This document shows positions 12,851-24,240 of a DNA stretch of 64,000 bases, piece by piece. The DNA comes from Isoetes taiwanensis. Its lineage: Eukaryota > Streptophyta > Lycopodiopsida > Isoetales > Isoetaceae. The position numbers and the translations under genes are program-made. The first letter of the stretch is position 1, and each line of letters begins with the position of its first letter. Location: contig JAJEKV010000041.1 in assembly GCA_021234155.1 (NCBI GenBank), positions 1,102,209-1,166,208 of the forward strand, in the 5' to 3' direction. Below the pieces are notes generated by a model. The model was given only the letters and a program-made list of their open reading frames with translations, was not told where the DNA came from and made no database searches.

Positions 12851-13522
12851 TCATATGCCTTTTGGATATTTACTCGCAGGCTCCATCAGCCCTTACTTGC
12901 ATTCAATCCATCTTCATGCTGCATTGTATGCAAAGTAGGTAGAATATGAGCAAATTTTGGTGCAGGCATCCGATGGGATAAATAAATTTCATCTTTAATA
13001 TGAGCAAATAAACAGTCTCACGCCACCAATAACAGACCACAAAGTCTCTGTATTTGTTTAATTGCAACTCTAACACCTTTGCAAGATGTGGCATCCAGTG
13101 AAAGTTTTGTTAGCAATGTTTATCACCACTGTGGCAATATAGAATCTTGGAGATATTCATACTTCCATCTTGAACTCTATTTTTGTGCTGTAAGTTTGTG
13201 ATATTTCATCCCTAGACTGTAAGGTGCATACACATTGGAACAAATGTTAAACTTCTAATTGTAAAAACTATGACAAAAACACCCTATTGAATACAGTTAG
13301 AAGCTATCAATATTTGGCCATCCGCACAGGACCAAGGGCGCAGGAGCTCGATGGAGCTTGGCTATGGCGGTGCAAGCTTTCTTCTCTTCCCAATTCGATG
13401 ATGGTGGTGCAAGATTTTCTGTGTTGACGACCTGAAAGCAGAAGACTCAACATCATTCATTTGAATAAAGGAAAGGAAATAGCGAACCATAGTTAGAGAA
13501 CATACCTGTCTTCTCTAGACGA
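12851..13522. other. unassigned sequence upstream of the BAHD pseudogene
   Basis: This should include any relic promoter of the pseudogene, but I see no convincing TATA or other signal. Confidence 0.35.
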
Positions 13523-13827
13523 TGTGACGATTAACTATCAGGTTTGGAGCGTGTGATTTGGTTTCATCCAAATCATCGTGGCCTTTTCAGTTAGGATGCA
13601 CAGCTACCACTCCAGAGGTAGTGGGTTCAAGTCCCGTTCAGATCCTTAAATGTGATAGTATGATTTGGATAACTCATGCCTTAGTGGTATGGGCAACCCG
13701 TAATAGGGTTTGGGGTCCGGATGGTTGTCATCACACTCCTGGGTTTAGGTCCCTTGTAGATCGAAGTTTGGTCCTTCCCCACCTTTCGGTTGCAAGCCTT
13801 CAAGGAGGGGCCTTGATGGGAGGATAG
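13523..13827 (+). repeat. tRNA-like repeat unit 1 (SINE-head-like)
   Basis: The unit starts TGTGACGATTAACTATC. It contains an A-box-like TCAGTTAGGATG and a B-box-like GGGTTCAAGTCCC at 13622-13634, spaced as in a pol III internal promoter. It does not fold into a proper tRNA: the anticodon arm abuts the T arm and no acceptor stem forms. A second, weaker pair, TAGTGGTATGG and GGGTTTAGGTCCC, follows at 13683-13753. Confidence 0.55.
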
Positions 13828-13975
13828 TGTGACGATTAACTATCGTGTCTGGGCGCAGATTTGATTTCATCCAAATCATCGTGGCCTTTTCGGTTAGGAT
13901 GCACAGCTACCACTCTAGAGGTAGTGGGTTCAAGTCCCGTTCAGACCCTTAAATGTGACAGATGCTCAAGCGCAA
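13828..13975 (+). repeat. tRNA-like repeat unit 2
   Basis: A second copy of the 13523 unit, offset by 305 bp, again begins TGTGACGATTAACTATC and carries the same A- and B-box-like sequences. Similarity ends near AAATGTGACAG at about 13970. The pair looks like a tandemly duplicated tRNA-derived sequence, possibly a SINE head or LTR-associated sequence. It is not a functional tRNA gene. Confidence 0.55.
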
Positions 13976-15589
13976 AAGCAAAAGCCATTGGACGGAATCG
14001 AGGAATTGGTCGAATTGCCATATTAAGGGCTCTACTAAAGGGATCGAAGAGTTGCTGTGCTGGAATCAGAACTGTAGGTGGGCACTGTTACAGAGAATAG
14101 TGGACCATAACTGGTCGGAGTCTAGGCCAAGAGGGCCGAAAATGGTTCAGAAGGCCGATTTGGTTTTAGGGAGCCCAAATAGATCTTGGCCTGAAGAGAT
14201 GACTGCCGGAGTTGGAGCTTCAAACCAACACTACCATGGAGAAATAACGACTTGAGGAGTTCGGAACCAGGGCCAGAAGGGCCGACTTGCTGGTCAGGGA
14301 CCTCTGCTAGGTATGAAGAAGGAGAATCGATGGCTTGCAGCCCTCCTTTCGGCTGTTTGATCCGTGTATGCAGGCCTTGCATAGGCAAATGGATCCCGCT
14401 TGCTTGGAGAGTAAGAAATCCAAGAAGTTGCTTGATGAGGAAGGAATGCCAAATCGCTGCTTCGATCAGAAGTTAAGAACATGGGCGCCTTGCGTTGCGT
14501 CATTTTTTTTAGCCCCCAATAAAAGCACAATAAATGTGTATAGAAGTGTAGATATCCAAGGTGAAGTGAAAACGAGGGAGGGAGGGCTACCACGTGTCAG
14601 CGGGAGGGCTCCTACTTCAGAGTTGAGGATTTTTTAGAAACTGTGGTCATGGAGGAGTTTCTTGTGAAGGTCCTTTTCTAGGCTATGCATAAAAATCTGC
14701 ATGAAAACCCACTAGTGAAATCCAAAAAAAGGCACTCTAGCACCCTATTCTTGATCGTCATAAATAATTACGGTTGGGGTCAATTATGAATTTTATCCTT
14801 CTATGCTCTTTTACTCTGGCGCTAAAACCTTCTTTCTTGACAAAATTTGCTCCAGTTTTGCTTTGATTCCATAAAAACACTCCATCTTGACTCTAATCCC
14901 ACAAATTTCGGTATCAAATGACAAAAAGATTCTAAAGATCAGCTAGTGCGTCAGAAAATAGTCCAAGGGTATGTTTTTGCTATCTCTTTGAAATTTTGTA
15001 CCATGCATTCTTATTTTTGAGTTTCAACAGTTTACAAATAAGGCAGAATGTTCCTATAAGGTTGCACCTGGAGGATTTTTTGGATGATAAGAGGTTGAAT
15101 GCCTGTGGGCTCACGCCAAACAAGTGCAGTACATTGATCGAACCCAGCCAATATGAAGGATGTTCGAAACTCAGATGAGTGATTTCACCTAAAATTTCTA
15201 TCAATTTGATCAAGTTCGAGCATGAAGATGAATTTGCTTTATCCAAAAGACTTCAAGAACAGGAAAGTAAGGAAAACAGTGGCCTACCTTTTCGCTTTCA
15301 ACAATTGGAACAAGGCAGAAAATAATCCAAATAAGTATTAGGTTAATTCAAGGATAGGTTTTGTACATTTTGTTCAAAAATTGTATATGTATTTTCCAAA
15401 AAATTGTATTTTAGAAGTATAATACATATTTTTGACAGTTTGATAGATCGACTAGAAAAAAAACCGGTGTACCCGCAAAGTCCATAGCGCGCAGGCGCAT
15501 ATTAATTGAAATGTAAGCATCTAGAAATACATGCTCACGCAAGCTGACGCAGCCATATATTTGTAGAATGCAGCCATCAATACTCCGAG
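13976..15589. other. unassigned; GC-richer patch at 13.98-14.6 kb
   Basis: Open frames of 80-100 codons overlap on both strands between 13962 and 14640, reflecting lower AT content there. None has a recognisable domain. From 14.65 to 15.59 kb I see nothing I can support. Confidence 0.4.
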
Positions 15590-16272
15590 GCAGTCGCATG
15601 TTGCGTTGACGCGGATGCTCTCCGTTATCACATGGCTTTTGCATGGTTTGCAATGTGACTGTAGAAGAATCCTTGCGGCCATGTACTGCCAAGAATGCGG
15701 TCGCACAATGCAGACTGAAACCTTACATAAGAATATAATAAAATAGAATAGAATAGAGTTTTTATCGTCCATGGAGACCAATCGGCGGTCACGCCGTGCA
15801 ACCATATGGTTGTCATTTTGCGGCTTCGATACTTTCTCTATAAGATTACAGACACATTTTTTATTTTGAGGAAAAAAACCTTGGTTTTTGTCGTTGCTAT
15901 AAGGTCATTAGGTGTCCATTAGGTTGCATGAGCAGGCTTAGCTTGGCTCCACTGTTATTTATTCCAGTGCAGCATCAAGCATAGGCAGCTTGACCATGTC
16001 AACTTAGTGGATTAGGGCCAGTGGCTTTAGGATTGGCGGCACACTGTCTTTTGCATTATCGTGAGCTGCTCCAGTGATGTTCTATATTGCTTGAACGTCA
16101 TCTTGATGATGCTAAGAGAGCACTTGCCTTCTTATACCCTCGCTTCCAATGGTATTGTGTACGAATGATGTTCAGTATTCAACAGGTAATTGGAGTATAT
16201 GGATATATGCACTCGAAGAATATGTAAGCAAGAGAAAAACCTAAGACTAAACCTATAGACAAAACCTATTTA
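15590..16272. repeat. segmental duplication C, copy 1, left part
   Basis: Matches 21300-22030 in direct orientation, through landmarks CTCCGAGG...GTCGCATGTTGC, GGTTGTCATTTTGCGGC and CTTAGCTTGGCTCCACTG. Copy 1 is interrupted after CCTATTTA at 16272 by a TIR element, and the duplication resumes at 17565. Confidence 0.85.
15731..15785 (-). mobile_element. LINE 3' end: core plus TTCTA tail
   Basis: On the minus strand, CCGATTGGTCTCCATGGACG followed by ATAAAAAC runs into a short TTCTA array (15731-15757). This is one of eight copies of the 3' core in the window. The paralogous copy at 21.5 kb has a much longer array. Confidence 0.7.
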
Positions 16273-17564
16273 GGGCCATTTCCAAATCGCCATTAAGTTA
16301 AGTTAGTTTAACCGGTTGGTTGTCTCTTAACTTAACCGAAAAGAGATTATGCTTTTCCATTAAGGTCATTAAGTTAAGGCTAACTTAACGGATTACGAAG
16401 ATATAGATTTCCACTAGACTTGTTAGGGATCCCTTAGGTTAAATTCACAAAATCAACTTAACTTAACGTTTACAGTGAGTTGGTGTTTCACACTAGTAAT
16501 TAAGAGGCTTTTGTTAGATTAGAGATAACTATGTTCATTTCTCATTTTAGTTAAGAGATGCCACTAAGTTAAAGATATCTAAAGTACTTCTTAATTGTTG
16601 AACCAACAATTCGTGAAGAGATAAATGGTTTATTTTCTATCTCTTTTCTTTCTATATTTTCGATATTCTTTCTCTATCTCTAATTTTTTTCTTCTCTGTA
16701 TTTCTCTCTGTTTGAACCTCAATTGGATGTCCAATCACATTTCTCTTGGCAATGGAAGGGGAAAATTGTAGGTGCACACTCCCTGAAAAAAATATAAAAG
16801 TATTTTCACTACCGAAAAAAGAAGCACAAGGTCTAGTCATTAGATATTCAGATATACCTAAAATATGCTCCAACATGCCAAAACTAATCCTCAATTCAAT
16901 TGGATTTTAATGAATTGTCCCTTGAGTGGAGGCAATCTAAACAACTTTTGAACCCTGAAGCTACTCTAGATGTTCAAAAAGGCAATAAGGACTATACCAT
17001 ATCTGTATAAAAAATAAATAACCTAACTAGATTGCTATACCTTTCTCACTTAACAATTAGGTTAAGCTAGTTCCTAACCGAGTTAAGTGTACCTCTCCTA
17101 GGTCACTTAACTTCTAGTTTAAAATAAGGGTCCAGTTAAGGTTTTAACTTAACTTAACTTAATTATTATCAGTATGAAAGTGATCTGGTTAAGTTAACCA
17201 CAGTTTTAACCAAATCATAACCCGTAGTCGCATTGTGAAGGCGTACAAATGTTCTTCCTTGAAGGATGACATCAAAAGTGTCATTTGGGAACAATATCTT
17301 CAGATTCACACCTACTCATAGCAAACAGTTGTGCTCATGGTGATCTGTATTCTCTGCTTTTCTATGTTATGTATGTGGTGGGTAGTGTTGCTCTAGTGGA
17401 TATCTTCTCCACTGGGTTTTGAGTCCCCCATGTACTCTTTGTATTCTTTTGAGTAATAAAGGTCCACGTTCATAAAAAATAACCTAACTAGTATTAACTT
17501 AAGTGCTAGTATGAAAGCAAGTTTTCTAATTTAACCTAACCTAACCACTGGTGGGAATTGACCC
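16273..17564. mobile_element. non-autonomous TIR transposon (PIF/Harbinger-like), 1,292 bp
   Basis: The ends are GGGCCATTTCC at 16273 and, reversed, GGGTCAATTCC ending at 17564. They are flanked by TTA at 16270-16272 and 17565-17567. A TTA duplication with GGGCC-like termini is the hallmark of PIF/Harbinger (Tourist-type) elements. The paralogous locus at about 22026 reads straight through (CCTATTTAGGTCTCG), which is the empty site. The interior has no transposase frame. It is crowded with TTAAGTTAA/TTAACTTAA motifs in both orientations, especially within 250 bp of the left end and between 17050 and 17170. These could be subterminal binding repeats. Confidence 0.8.
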
Positions 17565-17990
17565 TTAGTTCTTGTTTTCTACCTAAACTTTTTGGATGAG
17601 GACTAACTTGTCATCTTGGTTACAATATTTAAACATATAATACTTGAAGGGAAGCTTGAATTTAGCATTCCAAAAGAAATGGCTCAGAACATTGCGAATA
17701 CCATTACTGTCGAACTATAATTGCATCTTGTTCTACATACGCTAGACCATGCAAATGAGATACAACAGAACTCGTTAAATCTTGAGTTCAGCCATAGGAA
17801 ACTTGAATTTGTCAAATTTGAGCCTAGATTTCTTGCAGTTAAGCGTGTTGGAAGATCTAGCGAGCCTTCAGATTGTGAGGTGGAGGAGAAGCTAATATGT
17901 CTAAAGAAAGCGATGATTCTTGCTAGAGCCCTCAGAAGGCTGTTGAAAGCGCCACTGTGGCATGGCAACACCTTGAAGCCAATATTCTAG
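17565..17990. repeat. segmental duplication C, copy 1, right part
   Basis: Matches 22030-22375. Both copies hold a + strand frame beginning MHLVLHT (17721-17987 here, 22174-22446 in the sister) with LEFSHRK and RSSEPS in common. In-frame stops lie just upstream in both. It may be a relic exon, but I recognise no family. Confidence 0.7.
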
Positions 17991-18289
17991 AAACTTGGAG
18001 TACCAAAAGAGGATGCTTGAGGTGCTCTGTTTGAGAAAATTCTACTCAAGTTTGATGCCCATGTTCGACGCTTGGACAAATAGTTAAACATCTTAAGTAG
18101 CTCCAAAGCGAAAGATCTACAACTGGAGGATTTGATCAAGATTGAAGAAAATGGGAACTGAAACATTTGTAGCTGACAATTGGACCTCTAGTCTAGCCTT
18201 CTTTACCTTGAACATACGCTAGAATCTTGGTCGTAGTGGCCACTGCAAGCAAAGGAGGCCAATCTGATAGAGGTAAAGATGATATTTTA
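17991..18289. other. unassigned sequence
   Basis: Continues past the duplication without a recognisable gene. Confidence 0.35.
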
Positions 18290-18790
18290 TGATGCGCCAC
18301 TCGAAAGAGTTTTTGGAACTCTCGCTACCTCGTTTTGGAAGTGGCAAGTTTTCCGCACATCTCTTTCTTTCATCTCCTTGGGTCAATGCAGCTTAGCTCC
18401 TTACTAAGCTTCATTACCCAGAGAGATGAAGAAACTGAAGCCTGTGGAAATCTTGGTCCTTCTGGCTAGAAGTAACAAGGGTTTCGAGGACTCTCTTTGA
18501 ATTGGCTGTCAATACCATTTCACTAAATGTAAATTATATTCATCTTGTTGGCATGCTAATGCTAGTTATTATTGAGAGTGAAGCGTGTTAACTAGTTAGG
18601 CTGCATCTTCTCGGGGCTCATAATAAAGAGTTTTAGGAACTGTTGTTACCTCTTTCAGAAGAAGCGAGTTTTCCTCTTCATTTTGCTGGATGTCTCTCTG
18701 GGTCAATGTAGGTTAGTTATTTGCCAAGTTCCATTACGCAGAGAGGCTCTAAGACTGATGTAGGAGAACTCTCGGTCCTTTTAAGATTGA
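18290..18790. repeat. diverged tandem duplication, about 330 bp spacing
   Basis: CGAAAGAGTTTTTGGAACTC...TACCTC near 18300 returns as TAAAGAGTTTTAGGAACTG...TACCTC near 18625. Both are followed by a CTGGGTCAATG-type segment and a CAGAGAG...TCTTGGTCCTT-like segment. No coding sequence is recognised. Confidence 0.6.
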
Positions 18791-18824
18791 TGTATGGGTA
18801 ATTTGAGATTAATACAGGGGAAAT

Positions 18825-19012
18825 TGTAACGTTCCATGTAATTATATGGTATATGTTTAAATAGTATGACACGTCACTAGAGTATAATTAGACCTTATGG
18901 GTCATTAGGGGATAACTTGGGCTAAACTAAAAGGGCTTTTGTTAGCTATGCTAAATTGTTAATAAATTAATTAAGCTAATTAGAATAATTAATGTTGTTA
19001 ATTAGTAAATAA
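18825..19012 (+). mobile_element. 5' piece of an LTR, forward orientation
   Basis: Starts TGTAACGTTCCATGTAAT. It resembles the first about 130 bp of the LTR at 58556, including GTTAGCTATGCTAA and AATTAATTA-rich sequence. It stops where inverted block B begins at 19013. The remainder of the LTR lies at 19650-20630 in the opposite orientation. Confidence 0.6.
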
Positions 19013-19640
19013 TCCCCATTAGTCTAGGCTTGTTTGAAGCCTTGAACCGTTGGAAAAGTTTGCATCAATCCTTTTGTTGCAACAATGTAACAGTATTGGG
19101 TATCGATAATCATCACATTTATTATGGTTAATGCAACATACTATCGAAGTTTATTTGTTTGTATTTTTGTTGTTTCCTTTTTTTTGAACAATCCATAAGA
19201 AATGAGCCATTAATCATGTCACACTGTTGGCCAAATTTCGGGGAAGAGAAGGTTTGTTTTGGTTGAAACTAGGTTTTTTCGGTTGTCAGTTATTGCATAA
19301 GCAGGAAAATTTCTGGTAGATTTTTATGCATATTTGTATATGGTTAATACAAATTTTCGATTGGAAACTCGAAATATCCGGCTATGGGAGGAAACATTAG
19401 GAAATTTTTGATAGGGTTTAAAAAGTTTACCCAACACGGATCATGACAATAGCTATAGAACAACTTGCAGGCCAGACATACGACAGGTTATATTTATAAG
19501 CTGACATAGTTATGCTGGTCATTTGACTTCCATACATTACACATATATTAGAAAATAGACACTCATGGAAAAAATAGCAAAAATGTTGTCCTGGTTTTGA
19601 AGCTATTTGCTGGATGCAAGGTTATGCAAGGTTATGCAAC
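19013..19640. repeat. duplicated block B, inverted part
   Basis: Reverse complement of 8680-9297. GAACAATCCATAAGAAATGA at 19187 mirrors the sequence ending near 9118. The inversion is bounded by the two LTR pieces. Confidence 0.8.
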
Positions 19641-20634
19641 GTCGGCTCTACCCCGGGCTCAGACTCGAGAGAGGTCGACTGACTGTCAGGGCCTCTGGAT
19701 AACAACAGACAGAAGTATAACATGGCGTTGATTGGCATAGAACAATGGCTAGGGTAGTCCACTCCATCCGCCCCTCCTGTGCATTGCAGATAGGCTGAAT
19801 CATGCTACGGCGAGGTTGTAGCCTTACGGAGACGTAATCTCATGGAGTTACCCTATGAGACTACTCCAGGTTACATCTCCCTAGTCCGATGAGGCAGGAA
19901 AGGGATGACTCCCTTCCAGAATCACAATGGATCCATGGGTGTGCTAGAGGACACGTGCCACTCGGGCGCACGCGCATCCGTACCCGACTTACCCACCTAA
20001 ATCTATATCGAGTCCACCTACGACTCAGGGGGTGTCAGACCCATATCCGGCCCACACTCAGTGACCGACTATAAGTCTAGCACACTGTAGGAGCCCCAGT
20101 AGCCACGTTCAGCAAAGCTCTGTCCACACTTCATCAATTGTGACCGTTATTTGGTGCTGAACCACATCATAGCATCTATAGCCCAGTGGGCTCCTGTGCA
20201 CAGGCCGCAAACACTGTGTCTTAAGGGTTCTAGCTAGAAACATGTCTACTACTACTGAGCTTTCCAGGTCTCTACCCACCCTCAATCCCAAGCATCCAGG
20301 AGGAGCAGAGAGAGAACATAATCATAAATAAAACATCCATCATCATCCTAGTAGCACATAAAAGAGAGTTTATCCATCCATCTAGTCATATAAGGTTAGC
20401 TGAAGCACAAACTATCTAGACACTAACCGGTCTCTTGGCTTGAGCCATTATCTCGAAAGGCTTCCATCCTTCAGGTCTGGGTGCAGTGGCAAGTGGCTCC
20501 TCCCTTTTCCAACCCTTCCCAAATCATTTTGGGGCAGATTTGGGGGGTAGAGCCCCACTTGCCCTCTAATTTTAGCAAGTCTCCCTTGGCCAATCGAATT
20601 GCGCCAATCTCCCTAATTTGCTCACATTTTGTCT
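19641..20634 (-). mobile_element. 3' piece of the same LTR, reverse orientation
   Basis: The reverse complement aligns over about 1 kb with 58684-59700. Landmarks are GTGGGC...TATGGGTCTGACACC, CTGCCTCATCGGAC, GAGTAGTCTCATAGGGT and GGAGTGGACTACCCTAGCCA. No coding sequence is present. Several frames here are incidental. Confidence 0.8.
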
Positions 20635-21200
20635 GCTTTCATAATAGAAAAGAGAAAAGTTATAGGTCTTTATATCATAGTTACAAAACACGACCACTGA
20701 AAACACAATGGGTCCATAAATTTTAGAAAACAAAAATAGCAACAGAACATCAAAATGTATAACTCGAGAATATTCTTCAAAAATAGTCTAAATTTGTCTG
20801 GCCAATTAAAGAAGATTTAGCGGGAATATTATTTAAAAATAATCTAAATTTGCCTGGCCAAAGAACACTTCAAGTGCATGGCCCAACAAAAAGTCAAGTG
20901 ACCAACAAAGGATGAGCAAAAAGCACTACCAGTAAAGAAAAAAATGCCCAAAAATTCAAATTGGACATAACAAGACGCAAAGACGCGCCTGTCTTTTTTT
21001 AGTCACTCTTTTTTGTTACAGTTATCGAGGGCGTTTGCTGAACTCGAGTGTTTTCTTGGACAATAGTGATGTCACGACACACCACGGCCGTGTTCCATAG
21101 GAGTGATTTTTACCACGGACATTGCCATGATGAATAAGGTTTTTCGCTATAAATCCATTGAAGTCGTGGAACATGGTCAAAACGGTCGTGTTTCGCTATG
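20635..21200. repeat. duplicated block B, direct part
   Basis: Direct copy of 9298-9840. It starts at CTGCTTTCATAA and includes ATTTTAGAAAACAAAAATAG, CGGGAATATT and GAACTCGAGTGTTTTCTTGG. Confidence 0.85.
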
Positions 21201-21299
21201 CTTTATATCCCATGCTTAATGCTATACTTGGTGAAGCTCTAGTTCAAGCTACTTGTCTTATGCAACTTCTAATCCAAATGCATGTTACTCCGTGTATCC

Positions 21300-22375
21300 A
21301 TTCCGAGGTGGTCGCATGTTGCATTGACATGGATGCTCTCTGTTATCACGTGGCTTTTGCATGGTTTTGCAATGTGACTGCAGAAGTTCACGTACTGCCA
21401 AGAGTGCGGCCACACGATGCAGATTCAAACCTTACATAAGAATAGAATAGAATAGAATAGAATAGAATAGAATAGAATAGAATAGAATAGAATAGAATAG
21501 AATAGAATAGAATAGAGTTTTTATCGTCCACGAAGTTCAATCGGCAGTCATGCGTAATTCATGCAACCGTATGGTTGTCATTTTGCGGCTGTGATACTTT
21601 CCATATAAGATTATAGACTCAGTTTTTATTTTGCGTAAAAAAACCTTGGTTTTTTTCATTGCTATAGGGTAGGTTGCATGGGCAGGCTTAGCTTGGCTCC
21701 ACTGTTATTTATTCCAGTGCGCCATCAAGCATAGGCAGGTTGACCATGTCAACTTAGCGCATTAGCAGTGGCTTTAGGATTGGCGGCACATTGTCTTTTG
21801 CATTACCATGAGCTGCTCCAGTGATGTTTTATGTTGCTTGAACGTCGTCTTGATGATGCTAGGAGGCACTTGCCTTCTTATACCCTCGCTCCCAGTGGTA
21901 TTGTGTACGAATGATGTTTGGTATTCAACAGGGGATTGGAGTATTATATGGATATATGCACTCGAAGAATATGTAAGCAAGTCTTGCTTAGAGAAAAACC
22001 TGAGACTAAACCTATAGAAAAAAACCTATTTAGGTCTCGTTTTCTACCTAAGCTTTTTGGGTGAGATAACTTGTCGTCTTGGTTACAATATATAAAACAG
22101 ATAATATTTCAAGGGAAGCTTGAATTTAGCATTCCAAAAGAAATGGCTCAGAACCATTACTTCTGAACTGTAATTGCATCTTGTTCTACATACCGTGGAC
22201 CATGCAAATGAGATACAACAAGACTTGTTGAAGCTTGAGTTCAGCCATAGGAAACCTGAATTTGCCAAATTTGAGCCTAGGTTTCTAGCTGCAGTTAAGC
22301 GTGTTCGAAGATCTAGCGAGCCTTCAAATTGTGAGATGGAGGAGAAGCTCATATGTCTGAAGAAAGTGAGGACAA
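21300..22375. repeat. segmental duplication C, copy 2 (with empty site)
   Basis: Direct copy of 15590-16272 joined to 17565-17990, without the 1,292-bp TIR element. The junction CCTATTTAGGTCTCG near 22026-22040 holds only one TTA. The copies differ by scattered substitutions. Confidence 0.85.
21441..21544 (-). mobile_element. LINE 3' end with expanded TTCTA array
   Basis: Positions 21441-21515 are a near-perfect array of 15 AATAG units (TTCTA on the minus strand). It is followed by the core GTTTTTATCGTCCACGAAG. The paralog at 15.73 kb has only about three clean units, so the tail has expanded here or contracted there since the duplication. Confidence 0.75.
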
Positions 22376-22914
22376 GGAATAATTTAACGCCTAAGGTTAG
22401 CCAAATTGCTAAATCTTGGCATTTTTGCCCCAAAAATGGCTTATACTAAATGAGAAAAACTGAGAAAAAAAATAGCTTAATATTTTTTCGCCACATGTCC
22501 AACCTAGGGTAGAATCCTAAGAGCCTGCCTCCAGAATAACTCCAACGAGTTTCAAATCGCTTAAACTAAGAAGCTAGGGAGCTTGGAAATCTGGGGAATT
22601 ATCTCAAATGCATTCATCATAGCAAGTATTAGCCTTGACAACTCACCAAATAGGCTCCCCCTTTTTTTTTTTTCTTAATCCCTCGTTTTTTTCTATTCCA
22701 GGTTCATTTCATCGAAGGAGGATTCGGTCAAAAAACTTCTCCCTTTCGCTTCAGGAAATAATGTTGCTTTCATCAAAATATATATTAGATATATGTGGAT
22801 TTTCTATGATTATTTCTATGTGCGCCCTCTTCCTAGTGCGCCTAGGCCCTGAGGGCCTTCAGGTCATGCTCGGGTAGCTTCCTATCAGGAGTAAACAGCA
22901 AGAAACAAAAACGT
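22376..22914. other. unassigned sequence
   Basis: Contains a poly(T) run near 22662-22674 and short frames. Nothing is recognised. Confidence 0.35.
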
Positions 22915-24240
22915 GGACTTTGCATCTCAGATTCCGCTCAGTTCTCAAGCTACGCCCCGTGGTTGTCATCTGCCATGTCGGCCATAGGTACCCGGTTTTA
23001 GCATCGTTTGAATTAGCTTAGACTGTTTTGTGCCCGGTGTTGTTCAATAGGCTACTTCCCTAGCTTTGATTTTCGTATAGAGTTTTGAGTTCCCACAGCC
23101 CAGGTCGTTGGCACAGATTTCGCAATCAGCTTCAGCCTTGTTTATTTGTTTGGGCAATCATAACACATATCTCCACTGCGCTCATATCCCATGCCTAAGC
23201 GTGGACAACGTCGCCATAACTTTACTGGGGCAGAGCTTCTGCGTGTCACATGGCTTCAACATTTTCAGCTTTCAGAATTTGATCTAATAAATCAGCATGC
23301 CTCACTTCAAGCACGGATTCTTCCGCTCTTGCCCTCATCAGACCAGCATTTCCTTTTGGACACCTTGCATAAAGCATCTCTTGCAGGCCCGATCATTTCC
23401 TTGGACAGTAAGCTCCTATTCCAGATACTGAATCTGCTTTACTCCACCATCTTAGAAGCAAGTACCTCGCAGTCATCTCCCTCCTCTTGCCCAAAATTCC
23501 ATACTGATGCCCAAACCCAGACCCTCGTGGAGCGTAGTGATGACCAGGTGGAAACAAGCTTGTGGACCTGCCGGCGTGAAGGTGACTGATAAAGATCATG
23601 ATGGTACACAAGAGCAAGCACAGAGCATGATCCCAATGCAGGAGGATCCTAAGAACACTAGGCGAGCGAATTTGCTCGGCGGCCAGAAGAGACGTAAGCT
23701 TGAATTTGCGCGATTGCTGGCTGCCAGAGACAAGTCCCGCCTTAGATGTAGAGCAGGCAGCTAACTTCTTCACAGATATTATGCATATTCAAAGGCCCGC
23801 CATTGATACAACGTCACGTGGGTTAGCTCGTGAGACTAGACCGACCGCCATCGTCGCATTCTATAGCCCACGATAGGTCATTTGATATCCTTCAGCATGG
23901 AAGTCATCCCAAAGACACCCGCCACCAGTTAAGGAGGATCTCTCCGCTCCAAATTGATCGACGGCACAAAGAGTTATGTAAAAGGCAGCGAGAGGCTAGG
24001 TTTCAGCGAAAGTGGGCAGTGTACCGGGGAGACACAGCGATCGTCCGAGACCAGTGGCCTCAGGACCCATGGATTGGTTATGTTTAGGTTTGCACACTTA
24101 TTATCATTTCTGTTATGTTTTGTCATGTTCATAATCTTTTCCTTTGTCATGGTGATCGGGCTTATGCCCCATCTTTGGTATTGGGTCCCATAACCCGATT
24201 GGGTTTTCGCGGACGTTAAAATTTTATCTTATCTTATCTA
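22915..24240 (+). mobile_element. LINE-type element with ORF1-like frame and TTATC tail
   Basis: The 3' end is the shared core (TTGGGTCCCATAACCCGATT, then GGACGTTAAAAT) at 24180-24222, followed by TTATC units to 24239. Upstream are a GC-richer leader and broken frames on the same strand. I see no reverse transcriptase, so this is either an internally deleted copy or a non-autonomous relative. The 5' boundary is a guess. Confidence 0.45.
23191..24087 (+). pseudogene. ORF1-like frame of the LINE-type element, frameshifted
   Basis: A 132-codon frame begins at a good-context ATG (MPKRGQRRHNFTG), basic at its start and then Leu/Ser-rich. Stops and frame changes follow, with continuations at 23507-23764 (KNTRRANLLGGQKRRKLEF) and 23830-24087 (KRQREARFQRKWAVYRGD). 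The basic character would suit a nucleic-acid-binding ORF1 protein. That is an inference from composition and position upstream of the LINE core. No domain is recognised. Confidence 0.4.

Noticed and set aside
13880-13950. A functional tRNA gene
   Set aside because: A- and B-box-like sequences are present, but no acceptor stem forms and the anticodon and T arms touch.
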